The notes beneath the pieces were generated by a model, which saw only the letters and a list, made by a program, of their open reading frames with translations, had not been told where the DNA came from and searched no databases. Shown here in pieces: positions 17,088 through 27,400 of a DNA stretch of 64,000 nt (position 1 is its first letter; every line of letters begins with the position of its first letter). The stretch is from an uncultured Bacteroidales bacterium. GTDB lineage: Bacteria > Bacteroidota > Bacteroidia > Bacteroidales > P3. The translations under genes were made by a program, and so were the position numbers. The DNA lies in assembly GCA_900318275.1 (NCBI GenBank), contig ONJY01000005.1, positions 32,667 through 96,666 on the forward strand, given 5' to 3'.

Positions 17088-17120
17088 TTTGCTCTATATT
17101 GTTTTTTTTGTGTACATTTG
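17088..17120 (+). promoter_or_regulatory. Promoter (TTTG - 21 nt - TACATTTG)
   Basis: -33 TTTG at 17088-17091 and -7 TACATTTG at 17113-17120, spacer 21 nt. Transcription near 17127 fixes the start of the downstream gene at 17145 or 17157. Confidence 0.7.
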
Positions 17121-17144
17121 CATCTTAATTATCAAGGCATTGAT

Positions 17145-18434
17145 ATGTCTGTAGGTATGGTTAAGTTGTTGAGATGTAGGGTTGTGGCGCTTGTTGTGGT
17201 GCTTGTGGCTCTGTTTGCAGCACCTTGTGCGGTGGCGCAGACGGGGCTCTATGTGCCTGCCAAGGGGCCTGTGCGCAACATGCAGAAGGCGTTGCACAAC
17301 CCCGAGGTGTTCTACCTGCTGCTGTGCTATGAGGGCAGCGCGCCGACCTACAGCGTGGGTGACCTCGACCTGCTTGACTCGGCCTACCGCATTGCTTTCG
17401 ACATCGACAACCCGATGTACTACACCATGGCCGTCGAGGCTTACGGCGACGGCAACGAGGCTCTCGGCAAGGAGCGCGTCGACGGCGTGTACCGCTACTT
17501 CGCCATGCGTGGCGGGCAGCTGTTCCCTGTGCGTGTGGCTCACAACAATATCCATTGCTCGTGCAAGGGCGACACCGTGGAGACGCTGCGCTTCGAGGTG
17601 CCGGTGACGACGGCTGTGTACAACGCCGCCGAGCTACCGGAGAGCCGCCGCCTGCTCAACAAGAGCATAGTGCTGCAGAACTGCGTGCTCGTCACCTTCC
17701 GCAACGACCCTGATGAGTGTGTGGGCTCGGCCCGCGGCTGCTATGTGCCCGCCGAGGACAGCATCGTACGCGGCTACTACGCCTCGCTGTCGCTGGCCAA
17801 AGGGTCGGTGCGCGCCGTGGACAACACCAAGGACACCTGCCCATCGGGGCTTGAGATAGTCGTCGAGGATCATCTCGACTACCGCAAAGTGGTTGAGCAA
17901 TACAGCCTTGTGCCTCACCGCAAACAGATTATAGTGCAGGCCGGTTATATTGTCGTCAAGAGCAACTGGGCGCAGGCGATGGACAGTTGCACGCAGCCGC
18001 AGAAGGACAGCATCTTTGTGCGCATACCCGCCACACCGGAGCAGGTGGCTGCCAAGCTCAAGTTCTTCGCCAAGGTGAAGGGTTCGCGCGGGGTGGAATA
18101 CAAGCAGCTGCCCACACGCAAGCTCTCCGGACGGGCGGAGCTGACGCTGCAGGCACCAATAAATGTGACGCAGTTTGACACCATCTATGTAGGCAAACGC
18201 ATACAGGAGGGTGAGCTGGGCAAGTACTTCTACAGCGTTGACGGCCCCACCGAGGCCGCCGCTTTCAAGGTCGGCGACCGCTACTGGGTGGCCTACCGGG
18301 TGGTCAAGGGTGGCCAGTATGAGCTGAAGAAACCCCTCATGCAGATGTTCCGCATAGTGCCCGAGCAAGAGGAGGAAGAGCTGCCGGATGCTTTCAATGA
18401 CAAGAAAATCAATCCTGAAGAGATAATTGACTAA
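17145..18434 (+). CDS. Secreted protein of unknown function (DUF4831-like)
   Basis: 429 residues from the ATG at 17145; codons before it precede the predicted transcription start. A second ATG at 17157 is also possible. Hydrophobic signal peptide [25 protein letters not shown] (split at the Ala-Gln end). The mature protein is mixed alpha/beta with [21 protein letters not shown], a mid-section [21 protein letters not shown] and an acidic tail ([23 protein letters not shown]). I assign it tentatively to the DUF4831 family of exported Bacteroidota proteins on overall pattern; no catalytic motif is seen. It ends 4 nt before the panB start, so the two are cotranscribed. Confidence 0.6.
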   Translation: MSVGMVKLLRCRVVALVVVLVALFAAPCAVAQTGLYVPAKGPVRNMQKALHNPEVFYLLLCYEGSAPTYSVGDLDLLDSAYRIAFDIDNPMYYTMAVEAYGDGNEALGKERVDGVYRYFAMRGGQLFPVRVAHNNIHCSCKGDTVETLRFEVPVTTAVYNAAELPESRRLLNKSIVLQNCVLVTFRNDPDECVGSARGCYVPAEDSIVRGYYASLSLAKGSVRAVDNTKDTCPSGLEIVVEDHLDYRKVVEQYSLVPHRKQIIVQAGYIVVKSNWAQAMDSCTQPQKDSIFVRIPATPEQVAAKLKFFAKVKGSRGVEYKQLPTRKLSGRAELTLQAPINVTQFDTIYVGKRIQEGELGKYFYSVDGPTEAAAFKVGDRYWVAYRVVKGGQYELKKPLMQMFRIVPEQEEEELPDAFNDKKINPEEIID

Positions 18435-18438
18435 TACA

Positions 18439-19257
18439 ATGGCTTATTTACAGACTGACGTGACCAAGGTCACTACGCGCGTATTGCAGAACATGAAACT
18501 GCATGGTGAGAAGATTGCCATGCTCACTGCCTACGACTACTCCATGGCATCGCTGCTCGAAAGCACCAAGATAGACGTGGTGCTGGTGGGCGACAGCGCC
18601 GCCAACGTCATGGAAGGCCATAAAACGACCCTCCCCATCACACTCGACGAGATGATCGTCTACGCCACCAGCGTGGTGCGTGCCATCAAGCGCGCCCTTG
18701 TGGTGGTGGATATGCCTTTCGGCACCTACCAGGGCAACTCCAAGCAGGCATTGGCCAGCGCCATCCGCATCATGAAGGAGACCGGCGCCGACGCCATTAA
18801 GATGGAGGGTGGCGAGGAAATTCTGGAGAGCATACAGCGCATCCTTTCGGCAGGTATCCCCGTGATGGGGCACCTCGGACTGACGCCGCAGAGCATCAAC
18901 AAATTTGGCACGTACGCCGTGCGTGCCACAGAGCAGGAGGAGGCCGACCGCCTGAAGAAGGACGCCATGCTGCTGCAGGAAACGGGCTGCTTCGCCATAG
19001 TGCTTGAGAAGATTCCGGCCAAGCTCGCCGGCGAGGTCTCGGCGGAGCTGAAGATACCCACTATCGGTATCGGCGCTGGCCAGCACACCGACGGACAGGT
19101 GCTCGTGCTGCAGGACATGCTGGGCATCACACGCCAGTTCCAGCCGCGCTACCTGCGCACCTACGGCAACATCGGCGAGGATATCGCCAACGCCATACGC
19201 CACTACATACAGGATGTGAAGAGCGGCGATTTCCCCAACGAGAAGGAACAGTACTGA
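18439..19257 (+). CDS. panB: 3-methyl-2-oxobutanoate hydroxymethyltransferase
   Basis: First step of pantothenate (CoA precursor) synthesis: adds a hydroxymethyl group from methylene-tetrahydrofolate to alpha-ketoisovalerate. 272 residues from the ATG at 18439 ([14 protein letters not shown]). A TTG in frame at 18427 would overlap the previous gene and is not needed. Metal-binding aspartates are in LVGDSAANV and VDMPFGTYQ, the catalytic glutamate in [11 protein letters not shown], and the conserved GHLGLTPQS and [14 protein letters not shown] are present. The gene ends at a two-way terminator. Confidence 0.96.
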   Translation: MAYLQTDVTKVTTRVLQNMKLHGEKIAMLTAYDYSMASLLESTKIDVVLVGDSAANVMEGHKTTLPITLDEMIVYATSVVRAIKRALVVVDMPFGTYQGNSKQALASAIRIMKETGADAIKMEGGEEILESIQRILSAGIPVMGHLGLTPQSINKFGTYAVRATEQEEADRLKKDAMLLQETGCFAIVLEKIPAKLAGEVSAELKIPTIGIGAGQHTDGQVLVLQDMLGITRQFQPRYLRTYGNIGEDIANAIRHYIQDVKSGDFPNEKEQY

Positions 19258-19275
19258 GCAGGGACGACGATAAAA

Positions 19276-19312
19276 AAAAAGAAGCGGTGCCGGTGTGGCA
19301 TCGCTTCTTTTT
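19276..19312. terminator. Bidirectional terminator between panB and the barrel-protein gene
   Basis: Stem AAAAAGAAGCG (19276-19286) with CGCTTCTTTTT (19302-19312); the A-run and T-run serve both strands. Confidence 0.88.
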
Positions 19313-19319
19313 GTCTGTC

Positions 19320-20516
19320 TTAGTCGGCGCAGTTGTAAGGCTGGCGGTAACGCGTTGACGACTGGCCGAAGTTGTGTATGTAGCCGACCGTCACCGTCGG
19401 CAGACCGACACCGTAAATGCTGCCTGAAGGGCCGGCGCTGCCACCTATGCGGGGAGCCATCATGATGTACTTGAGGTCCACGAAGAGGTCGCCCTCGCGG
19501 CTGATATAGCGGCGGAGGAACAGACCGAAGTCGGCGGCCATGTCGAACCTGACGTTGTCGTAGCGCCAGATGGCACCGGCGCCGAGGTAGGGCATGATGC
19601 TCCAGTAGGCGCCGCGCTTGAAGTCGAAGAGGTGACTGAGGTTGGTCATCAGGTCGGCATGCACCATGGTGAAGGTGTAGCCTTTGCCAGGCTCGCCGAG
19701 CACGGTGTCGTATATCTCATGTGCCGTCAGGCCGGTGGCCTCGAAGCGGATGGTCCAGAAGTTGCTGAAGTTGCGGCCGAACATTATCTCCGGCGCCACG
19801 CCGAGCATGGAGAGCCCGCCGTGGTGGGGGTTGGTGAAGAGGTCGAACGACGAATAGTTGGCGCCGAGGCCAAAGCCTGCGAACCAGTCCTCATCAGTGC
19901 CGCGCGACTCGTGCTCTGTGCGGCGGTGGAACGGTGTCTCCGTGAAGTTGTAGGTGAAGCCGCCGGTGATTGAGTGCATAGTGGCGACCTCGCTCTCCAG
20001 ATAACCGTAAGTGGGCAGGAAATAGCACTTGTACTGTGCAAAGGCGCTCCAGCCACCGCTGATGCGCACAGGCACATGGAGGCCAAGGAGGCCGTGCACT
20101 TCACGGTCGGTACCGTAGGTATGGCCGTCAATGACATGCGCCGTACGCAGGAACACGCCGAGGCCTATCATGGGGTAGACGTTGATGCGCCAGTTGCGGA
20201 TGCGCATGAAGGTGGATGTGAAATCCCACAGGAACTCTACGCCGGTGGAGGCAAAAGCGGCGTTGGCGTCAAGGTCTTCAGTCTTCGACAGCGTCTGGAA
20301 GTCGAGGGTGATGCGTGCCGCCAGGGGGCTGAGTATCCATTTGCCCACACTGATGCCGCCGGAAAATCCCGTATGTAGCGGGTTGTCGGCATATTGATAC
20401 ATGCTCACACCGCCGCCCATGTTCATGAACATGTTGACGCCGAAGTCTGTGCCTATCTGGGCACGTCCGGTGAAACAGGCGGCTATCAGCAGTAATGATA
20501 TGATTATTTTCTTCAT
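19320..20516 (-). CDS. Outer-membrane beta-barrel protein (paralogue 1)
   Basis: 398 residues, signal peptide MKKIIISLLLIAACFTGRAQ. The mature part alternates short amphipathic strands with turns (WKSI-, FTMVHADLMTNLSHLFDFKRG, YLGAGAIWRYDN) and ends in VTVGYIHNFGQSSTRY, as expected of an outer-membrane barrel. It is clearly related to the next protein upstream (20538-21755): both share AxLFxFKRG, YLGAGxxWxY, GADFGL/AADFGL, MMxPRxxGxxGPSGxIxGVG and GYIHNFG. Last gene of tig-omp-omp. Transported substrate, if any, unknown; a structural role is equally possible. Confidence 0.75.
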   Translation of the reverse strand: MKKIIISLLLIAACFTGRAQIGTDFGVNMFMNMGGGVSMYQYADNPLHTGFSGGISVGKWILSPLAARITLDFQTLSKTEDLDANAAFASTGVEFLWDFTSTFMRIRNWRINVYPMIGLGVFLRTAHVIDGHTYGTDREVHGLLGLHVPVRISGGWSAFAQYKCYFLPTYGYLESEVATMHSITGGFTYNFTETPFHRRTEHESRGTDEDWFAGFGLGANYSSFDLFTNPHHGGLSMLGVAPEIMFGRNFSNFWTIRFEATGLTAHEIYDTVLGEPGKGYTFTMVHADLMTNLSHLFDFKRGAYWSIMPYLGAGAIWRYDNVRFDMAADFGLFLRRYISREGDLFVDLKYIMMAPRIGGSAGPSGSIYGVGLPTVTVGYIHNFGQSSTRYRQPYNCAD

Positions 20517-20537
20517 AACGTCGATATTAAATGAGCA

Positions 20538-21755
20538 TTAATCGGTGCAATGGTTCACAGGCATGCGGTAGCGCACCGTGGAGTGACCGAAGTTGTGTAT
20601 GTAGCCGACCGTCAGCGTCAGGTAGCCGACACCGAGGATGTTGCCAGAAGGACCGTAGCCTCCGGCGACACGCGGCGGCACCATCATGTATTTGGCATCG
20701 AAGAAGACGTCGCCGGCGTTGTCTATGTAGTAGCGGGCCATCAGACCGAAGTCGGCACCGACGTCGAAACGCGGGTGCTTGTAGGTCCATACGGGACCGG
20801 CGCCAAGGTAAGGCAGGATGCTGAGGCGGTCGCCGCGCTTGAAGCTGAAGAGGTGGGCCAGATTGACCATGAAGTCGGTGTGCAGCATGTTGAAGGGGTA
20901 CCAGTTGCCTGCCTGCTGCTTCTCAGCGTTGTAGCGGTGGCGTGCGAAGAAGCCCGACAGCTCGAAGCGGATGGTCCAGATGTCGCTGTAGTTGCGGCCC
21001 ACCATCATATCGCCAGTGACGTTCCACAGTTTGCTCTTCGCGTTGTCGCCTAAGAATGCCTCGAACTCGAACGAGTTGAAGAGGGCACCGACACCGTAGC
21101 CAACGAACCAGTCTTCGCTGGTGTTGCGGGCCTCGAAGGCGGTTTTGCGGTGGTAGGGATCGTCTGTGGCGCGCCACATAAGGCCCAGGCCAAGCATGTG
21201 CATGTAGTTGTCGCCGACCGAGCCATCAAAGCCCTGCGGCATGAAGAAGCATTTATAGTCGAGCTTGGCGCTGAGTCTGTCGGTGAGCCTTACGGGGAAC
21301 TGCAGACCGAGCATGGCGTGGAACTCGTTATCTGTAGAATGTGTAACGCCGTTGACGCTGATTTGGTTGCGCATCAACAGGCCGAGACCTATCATCGGGT
21401 AGACCGGCAGCGGGTACTGGATAGTCTTGTTGTAGACGTGGAAGAAGGTGGCGTTGAAGTCCCACTTGAACTCCGCGCTGAGGAAGGAGAAGAGCGCATT
21501 GCCGCCCGTCTCGCTTTGGTAGAAGCTCGGAGCCATAGCCCCTTCGTAAGCCAGCTGGAAGGCCAGCGGCTTCATTATCCAGCTGCCAATCTCCACACCG
21601 AACGATGGGGCGCCCATGTTCATGCCGCTGATATGCTTGTAGGCGAAGCCGCCGGCATTGATTGAGGCATAGAGTGAGCCCGGCATCACCACCGGCTGGG
21701 CTTTGGCACCCAAGCAGCATAGGGCAAGCAGCAGCGTCAATGCTATCTTCTTCAT
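20538..21755 (-). CDS. Outer-membrane beta-barrel protein (paralogue 2)
   Basis: 405 residues, signal peptide MKKIALTLLLALCCLGAKAQ. It has the same architecture as the downstream protein and shares its C-terminal third almost motif for motif (NLAHLFSFKRGDRLS, LPYLGAGPVWTY, YMMVPPRVAG, GPSGNILGVG, GYIHNFGHSTVRYRMP). The pair is a tandem duplication that has diverged in the N-terminal half. Spacing: 20 nt behind the trigger-factor stop and 21 nt before the next gene, so one transcript. The link with trigger factor, a chaperone for nascent envelope proteins, may be meaningful or only convenient. Confidence 0.75.
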   Translation of the reverse strand: MKKIALTLLLALCCLGAKAQPVVMPGSLYASINAGGFAYKHISGMNMGAPSFGVEIGSWIMKPLAFQLAYEGAMAPSFYQSETGGNALFSFLSAEFKWDFNATFFHVYNKTIQYPLPVYPMIGLGLLMRNQISVNGVTHSTDNEFHAMLGLQFPVRLTDRLSAKLDYKCFFMPQGFDGSVGDNYMHMLGLGLMWRATDDPYHRKTAFEARNTSEDWFVGYGVGALFNSFEFEAFLGDNAKSKLWNVTGDMMVGRNYSDIWTIRFELSGFFARHRYNAEKQQAGNWYPFNMLHTDFMVNLAHLFSFKRGDRLSILPYLGAGPVWTYKHPRFDVGADFGLMARYYIDNAGDVFFDAKYMMVPPRVAGGYGPSGNILGVGYLTLTVGYIHNFGHSTVRYRMPVNHCTD

Positions 21756-21775
21756 ATCATAACAGTTTGTTTGTC

Positions 21776-23131
21776 TTAAGCTTTTGCGCGCTCGCCAAAT
21801 TCTTTGGCAGAGACCTTCTCGACCTCGGGTTTCACTTGGTCCTTGAAGATCTTGGCCAGGTTGTCGGCATAGAGACGGTCCACAATCTGGCGGGTATTCT
21901 GGCGGTCGGCGGCGATGCTGCGGGCGGCCTGCTCTAGGCGCTCCTCTGCCTTCTCCTTGGTCTCGCCATCAACCTTCTGGTCGTTGCGGCGCAGTATGTC
22001 TTTGATGTAGTCCACTATCTGGTTGCTGGTGGGCTCCACGGGCTGTATCTCCTCGAGCTTAGCCTCGATGAGCTCCCACTTGAGTGAGGGGACGTATTTC
22101 TCCTGCCAGTCGGACTCGATGCTTTCGGGGGTCATATCTTTCTCACCACGGCTTGCGAACCAGCGTTTCAGGAAGTCCTCGGGTAGGGGTGCGGTGAACT
22201 GGTCGAGAAGGGCTTTGCGCACCTGGTTGACGAAGAGGTAGTCGCTCTGTTCGCCGTTGGCCTTTTCGATCTCTTTCTTCATGGCTTTGCTGAAGGCGTC
22301 GGCGTCTTTGATCTTCTGGCCGGGGAATATCTTCTCGAAGAGTTCGTTGTTGATTTCGTGGGGGATGATGCGCGAGATGCCGCTGAGTGTCATCTCCACG
22401 TCGGCCTTGAACTTCTTGGCGGTGGCGTTGTCCATGTGCAGGGCTCGCTCGATGTCGGCCACGGGGAAGGCTTTTGCCATGTTGAAGACTATCTTGTCCT
22501 CGGCTTTCTTGCCTTCGAAGAGGGGCAGTAGTTCCTCGTCTTTGATGTTGAGCAGGTTGAGGCTCACGAAGGTGCTTACGCCACCTTCCTTGACAGCGCC
22601 TTTCTTGTCAAGCTCGACGACTTTGCCGTACATGATGTCGCCTTTGCCGACGGTCTCGGGGGTCTCGAACTTGCCGTAGCGGTTGACGGCGTTGTTTATC
22701 TCGGCCTCCACGTCTTTGGCGGTGACCTTTATCTGGTTGTATTTCACATCAACCTTGCTCCAGTCGATGTCGAACTCGGGGGCGAGGGCGACGTTGAAGT
22801 AGAAGGTGAAGTCCTGCTGTTTGCCGAAGTCTATGGCGCCGGTTTTCTCGTCGTCGCTCATGGGCATGCCGAGGATGTGCAGTTTCTCGTCGTCGATGTA
22901 CTTGAAGAGGCTTGTATTCAGGGTGTTTTGCACGGCGTCGCCGACGATGGCGGCTTTGTACATGCGCTGGATGAGACCCATGGGGGCCATGCCTTTGCGG
23001 AAACCGGGGACGGTGGCCTTCTTCTGGTAGTCTTTGAGCTCCTTAGTTACGTTTTCGTTGTAGTCTTTTTCCTCAATATCAACCTTGATACGGAGTTCCA
23101 AATCGCTCAATTTCTCTCTTGTAATGTTCAT
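21776..23131 (-). CDS. tig: Trigger factor (ribosome-bound chaperone)
   Basis: Chaperone that receives nascent chains at the ribosome exit. 451 residues, within the normal range. The ribosome-binding signature VPGFRKGMAP lies at residues 41-50 in the N-terminal domain; the middle region (about 150-250) corresponds to the FKBP-like domain but is diverged and lacks an obvious full prolyl-isomerase signature, as in many Bacteroidota; the long helical C-terminal arms end in LAKIFKDQVKPEVEKVSAKEF. First gene of the operon with two barrel proteins; -7 element 54 nt upstream. Confidence 0.92.
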   Translation of the reverse strand: MNITREKLSDLELRIKVDIEEKDYNENVTKELKDYQKKATVPGFRKGMAPMGLIQRMYKAAIVGDAVQNTLNTSLFKYIDDEKLHILGMPMSDDEKTGAIDFGKQQDFTFYFNVALAPEFDIDWSKVDVKYNQIKVTAKDVEAEINNAVNRYGKFETPETVGKGDIMYGKVVELDKKGAVKEGGVSTFVSLNLLNIKDEELLPLFEGKKAEDKIVFNMAKAFPVADIERALHMDNATAKKFKADVEMTLSGISRIIPHEINNELFEKIFPGQKIKDADAFSKAMKKEIEKANGEQSDYLFVNQVRKALLDQFTAPLPEDFLKRWFASRGEKDMTPESIESDWQEKYVPSLKWELIEAKLEEIQPVEPTSNQIVDYIKDILRRNDQKVDGETKEKAEERLEQAARSIAADRQNTRQIVDRLYADNLAKIFKDQVKPEVEKVSAKEFGERAKA

Positions 23132-23184
23132 CTGATTGGTTTATTTTATTGATTTTTAATTTGTTTATATTTCAAACCGTTCTG

Positions 23185-23192
23185 CAAAGTTA
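23185..23192 (-). promoter_or_regulatory. Promoter -7 element (TAACTTTG) for tig
   Basis: Minus-strand TAACTTTG fits TAnnTTTG. No -33 TTTG at the right spacing. Confidence 0.55.
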
Positions 23193-23426
23193 CACATTTT
23201 TCTTAAATCGGAGCATATTTTTTTATATGTTAACACATATTAGCGAAAAATGCACTGTCTCAGAGTCTAATCGGACCGCCTTCGCACCCCCTGCGGTTTT
23301 TCTACGGCCGTGGTATCGCATCCGGGGCATCGACGGCCGAAGGAAGGCCGAGGAGGGGCCGAATGGGTTCACTAAAAAAGGCTGCAACACAGCGTGTTAT
23401 AGTCTTATAATTGTGCTAACTGCCTG
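23193..23426. other. Non-coding gap between two minus-strand operons
   Basis: No convincing gene. GC-rich middle part with CGGCCG-type inverted motifs (about 23310-23352). At 23374-23402 a short AACAC/GTGTT hairpin followed on the minus strand by six T may end the operon of the DUF4249 gene, though the stem is weak. Confidence 0.4.
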
Positions 23427-24449
23427 TTAGAAACCTATTTGCAGTTGCTTGAGTTGGTAGGCGAGGCCCGGGGGAGTGGGGAGGATGGAACTGTCGGCCG
23501 GGAACCAGCGATTGAGCTTTGTGCGACGGGCAGCGAAGACGCCACGGCCACCTTCGATGTTGGAGTACAGTTCGCGGCTCTGGTCGAGGTTGCCGGCGGC
23601 GGCGATGTTCGACATGTAGGCGTTGAAGTCTTCACTGCAGGCTGTCAGGTAAAGCTCCACTTGCGGAACGAGTCTCTTTGGGCGTTGGTCGTCTTTGAGT
23701 TGCGCCTTTATGTTGGAGAGAAAGCTTGAGGCGGGGTAGGATAGGGTGTAGCGGTCGTATTTGTCGCGCGCCATTACGGATGGTGTGCGGATGTCGATGT
23801 GCGTGGTGTCGCCCCCGACGGAGTAGTAGAAGCGTACAATAGGTTGGTAGAGACGGGCGTTTTTGAGTGCAGGCCACTCCATGGTGCAGGTGTTGTTGGC
23901 TTCCTTGAACTGGAAGATGGTGCCTGTGTATCGGTTGAGTATCTGGTTGTATGTGTAGCTGGGACGTGTGAAGACCTTTGCTTCAGGATCTTTGATTATG
24001 AGTGATATGGGCTGTTTGTTGCGGGCTATGACTGTGCCGTCCGAGGTGCGGCGTACACGTATGTCGTAGGTGCAGTTTTCGTCGAAGTGTGATTGTCCGG
24101 CGAGGTAGTATATCGGCTGGCCACTGCTGGCGAAGTCGCCGCTTTGGCGGTCGATGGTGGTGGTCTGGAAGGTGTATACCGCCTGCTCTTCGCCGTTGTA
24201 CAGTTTCACGAGCTGCACCTCGATGGATCCTGCCGGATAGTTGATGGAGTCGGTGTTGCCGCTGTAGCTGTATATGCTGCCTTCGCCGAGGTAGCAGCGC
24301 TCGACGCGTGCCCACGTGGTGTCATCGTCCTGGTCGAGGAGACAGTATACCACAGGTATTTCTTTCCATTCGGCGTTGGGGGAGAATTCCACTTCACACG
24401 AGGTGAGCAGCAACATGGCTGCCGCAATTATGATTCTGGTTGGTTTCAT
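23427..24449 (-). CDS. DUF4249-type lipoprotein
   Basis: 340 residues from the ATG at 24449. The reading frame stays open far upstream but that part overlaps the GH2 gene. Lipoprotein signal MKPTRIIIAAAMLLLTSC with Cys18. The mature protein has the DUF4249 pattern: WKEIPVVYCLLDQDDDTTWARVERCYLG, an Ig-like beta segment to about 150, then EWPALKNARLYQPIVRFYYSV and a C-terminal part around AYMSNIAAAGNLDQSRELYSNIEGGRGVFAARR. DUF4249 proteins are surface lipoproteins often coded beside TonB-dependent receptors; none is adjacent here. Its ATG overlaps the GH2 stop (ATGA), so translation is coupled. Confidence 0.82.
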   Translation of the reverse strand: MKPTRIIIAAAMLLLTSCEVEFSPNAEWKEIPVVYCLLDQDDDTTWARVERCYLGEGSIYSYSGNTDSINYPAGSIEVQLVKLYNGEEQAVYTFQTTTIDRQSGDFASSGQPIYYLAGQSHFDENCTYDIRVRRTSDGTVIARNKQPISLIIKDPEAKVFTRPSYTYNQILNRYTGTIFQFKEANNTCTMEWPALKNARLYQPIVRFYYSVGGDTTHIDIRTPSVMARDKYDRYTLSYPASSFLSNIKAQLKDDQRPKRLVPQVELYLTACSEDFNAYMSNIAAAGNLDQSRELYSNIEGGRGVFAARRTKLNRWFPADSSILPTPPGLAYQLKQLQIGF

Positions 24450-27400
24450 AGTCTTTCGCTGATTTCTATCTCGTCCATCATGAGCCACGGTTTGAGACCT
24501 TTGGCGCGGTGCCATGCCGGTATGCGGCCGATGTCCTCGGGCTCTATGCGGATGAAGCCTACTCCGCTGCGGTCGACCGGTATGCGGAGCTCGATGAGTT
24601 GGTCGGTGTCGTTCTCCTGCGCGGCGGGGTCGAAGGGGAGGGCGAAGGTGACGGTGTCGCCCCACGTGGTGCCGTCGGTCGAGAAGGTGACGGTGACGTT
24701 GCGCGGCGCGAAGGCCCACACTGTCGGGGCATGGGCGTAGCGCAGGGTTATGTAGTCTATGTCGACGGCTTTGGCGAGTGTGACGGTGATGGCCGGGGCC
24801 TTGCCCGAGAAGCCGAGCCATCCACGTGCAAGGTCGTCTACCGAGGCGTGTTCGCCGTCGTAGAGTATGGTGTCGGTGCCTGCGTTGTAGGGCGTGTTCG
24901 CATGGCGTGAGAAGGCCGTCTTGATAATATAGTCGTAGTTGAACTTGCGCGTGGCTGTGAACGATGGCGGCATACCGTCGCTGAAGACGCGTGCTTTGAC
25001 CACCGTGGTGGTGGTTATCGTGATGGGAGCGGTGTATATCGGCGATGTCTCGGTGGGCTCGCTGCCGTCGAGGGTGTAGCGTATGACGGGGGCTGCGGGG
25101 TCCTGTGTCTTGCCTTTGCGTGTGGGTTTCGCCTTGTCGGCAGGCTTGTCGGGCACCACGTCTGGCGATGTGATTGTGACGGTGAGGGGTTGCGAGAAGC
25201 GTGCTTCTGAGGCAGAGATTGTAGGTGGCTCGAGGATGCCAGAGGTTATGGCCGGGCAGGTCACGGCGTGGCAGTCTTCGGGTTGGCGGCCGGTGTCGTA
25301 GGTGCCGAGGCGCAGGCTTATGTGCTGCGTGGGTTTCTGCGGTGCAAGGCTCAATGTGCCGTTGGCAAGGGTGAGGCGGGCGAGTGTACCCGGCAGTTGG
25401 CAGAAGAGGCCGTGGTCGGTACCTATGGCACACCAGCGCACGTCGTTGCGGCTGCCTTTGAAGGCTGTGACGGGTTGGCGGTTGACGCCGATGATACCCG
25501 CTGAGCGGTGCAGTGCGGTCTCGCGGTCGGTACCGAACCACTGCATGGTGTCGCCGCTGCTGCACGAGGGGTTGACGATGAACACGGGTGTGAGGGTGCC
25601 TCGCACACGGTCGGTGGGTGACACATGGCATTCGGCCACGATGTCGCCGGTGGCGTGTATGGTGTATGAGAGCCGCACGTCGCACATGGGTGTGCCGGTC
25701 AGCGAACGGTATTGCCGCAGGGCGTCGATGCATAGCGTGCGGCTGTCGGGTTGGCGGCTTGCCACGGCGAGTGTCGATGTCTGCCATTCACTGTGACCGT
25801 CGAAGACCACGGTGGGGGCAGCCAGTGTGTTGCCGAGGGTGTCGGTGAGAAGCAGGACGCCATCGGGGGCAGTGAAGCGTAACTTCAGGGGAGTCCCGCG
25901 GAGTGTTGTCGCCATGACGGTGTCGGTGCCGCTGCCGTTCACGGTGAGACGGGTGCCTGCGGTGTCAAGTTGGCGGAGCGGTGCGCTGTGGGACTGCAGC
26001 GGGAAGACTACCGAGCCGACGGCACGGTCGGCCTTGCTGTTGCCTATCCATGACTGCCGGTTGCCTGCGCGGCGGTTGACATCGAAGCGGACGAATAGTT
26101 CTTCGCCGGGCTGCAGGTCAAGGTTAGGTATGCGCATGCTCACCTTGTCGCTCTCGCCGCCGCCCATAGCCACGGGTAGGTCGCCGGCGACGATGTTGGA
26201 GCGCAGGTTGGTGTATATGGTGTATTCGAGGGAGTAGGCCCCGAAAGATGTGAAGTCGTTGTTATTGTGCACAAGGAACTCGCCTTCGTCGCGTGTCACC
26301 TTTGACGGGCTGATTGAGAATGGGCTGTATAGCTGCTTGATGTCGGCACGTGGGGTGCTGCCCAGCGGCCAGATGTCGACAAAGCCGCCTTGTAGCTGTC
26401 GTTGCGATAATGTAAGCTGCCATAGGTCGGCAAGAGTGGCGAAGGTCTCGGCGTTGGCCGAAGGGAGCATCAGGAACGGACGCTCGCTGCTTTTGGTCAG
26501 GGTCTGGCGCATGGCAGTGGGTGTGGGCAAGCTTGGGGCCACGATGTCGGTAACGTCGGCGAAGTCGGCCCCGGGGAAGATGACGGGCCGGTTCTTCTCT
26601 ATGGCCTTGAGGCGGCGGTAGGCAGCGGCCATGCAGACGCCGTTGTCGCGGGTGTTGCCGAGACACCATGCTATGATGCTGGTGTGGTTCTTGTATTTGC
26701 CATAGAGGTTCTCTACACGTCGCTCAAAGAGTGGGGCGTAGTCTTGGTCGGTGGCCACGGCCTGGTGCTGCGATGAGGCAGGCATGAGGTTGGCGTCGGC
26801 CACAACATAGAGACCGTAGCTGTCACAAAGCTCGTAGAAGAAGGGGTCCATGGGCGAGAAGCGTGAGGTGCGCACAGCGTTGATGTTGGTGCGCTTCATG
26901 GCGATGATGTCTTGCCGCATCTGCTCGCGCGAGGCATATCCCTCTGTATGCTCAATGCCGTAGGTGATGCCTTTGATTGTGATGGCTTTGCCGTTGACTG
27001 TCAGCAGTCCTTCCTTTATCTCCACTCGGCGGAAGCCGATACGTGCGCCGACCATCTCTTCCTCCTCCATGTTTTCGTTACGGAGGCGCACTATGACGGT
27101 GTATAGCGATGGACTTTCGGCGCTCCACGGCTCGATGTTGGACCATGAACGGCTGATTTCGGCGGACTCTTCGCTGTTCTTGTCGAAGACCACCCAGCGG
27201 CCCATGCGGTCAAGCTGTCGGCCTTGCGGCGTCCACAGCTCTACCTCTACGTAGTAGCGGCCGCGGCATCGGCTGTTGAAGATGCGGGTGTCGACGCTGA
27301 GGGTGCCGGTAGAGGTGAAAGCGTCGAAGTCGGCAGCCAGAGCCATGTCGGCCACACAGGGATCGGTCTTGAAGAGGATATATGGCTCGCCGTTGAGCCC

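Noticed and set aside
24450-25787. Upstream extension of the DUF4249 frame
   Set aside because: Arg/His/Pro-rich shadow of the GH2-like gene; the real start at 24449 has a lipoprotein signal.
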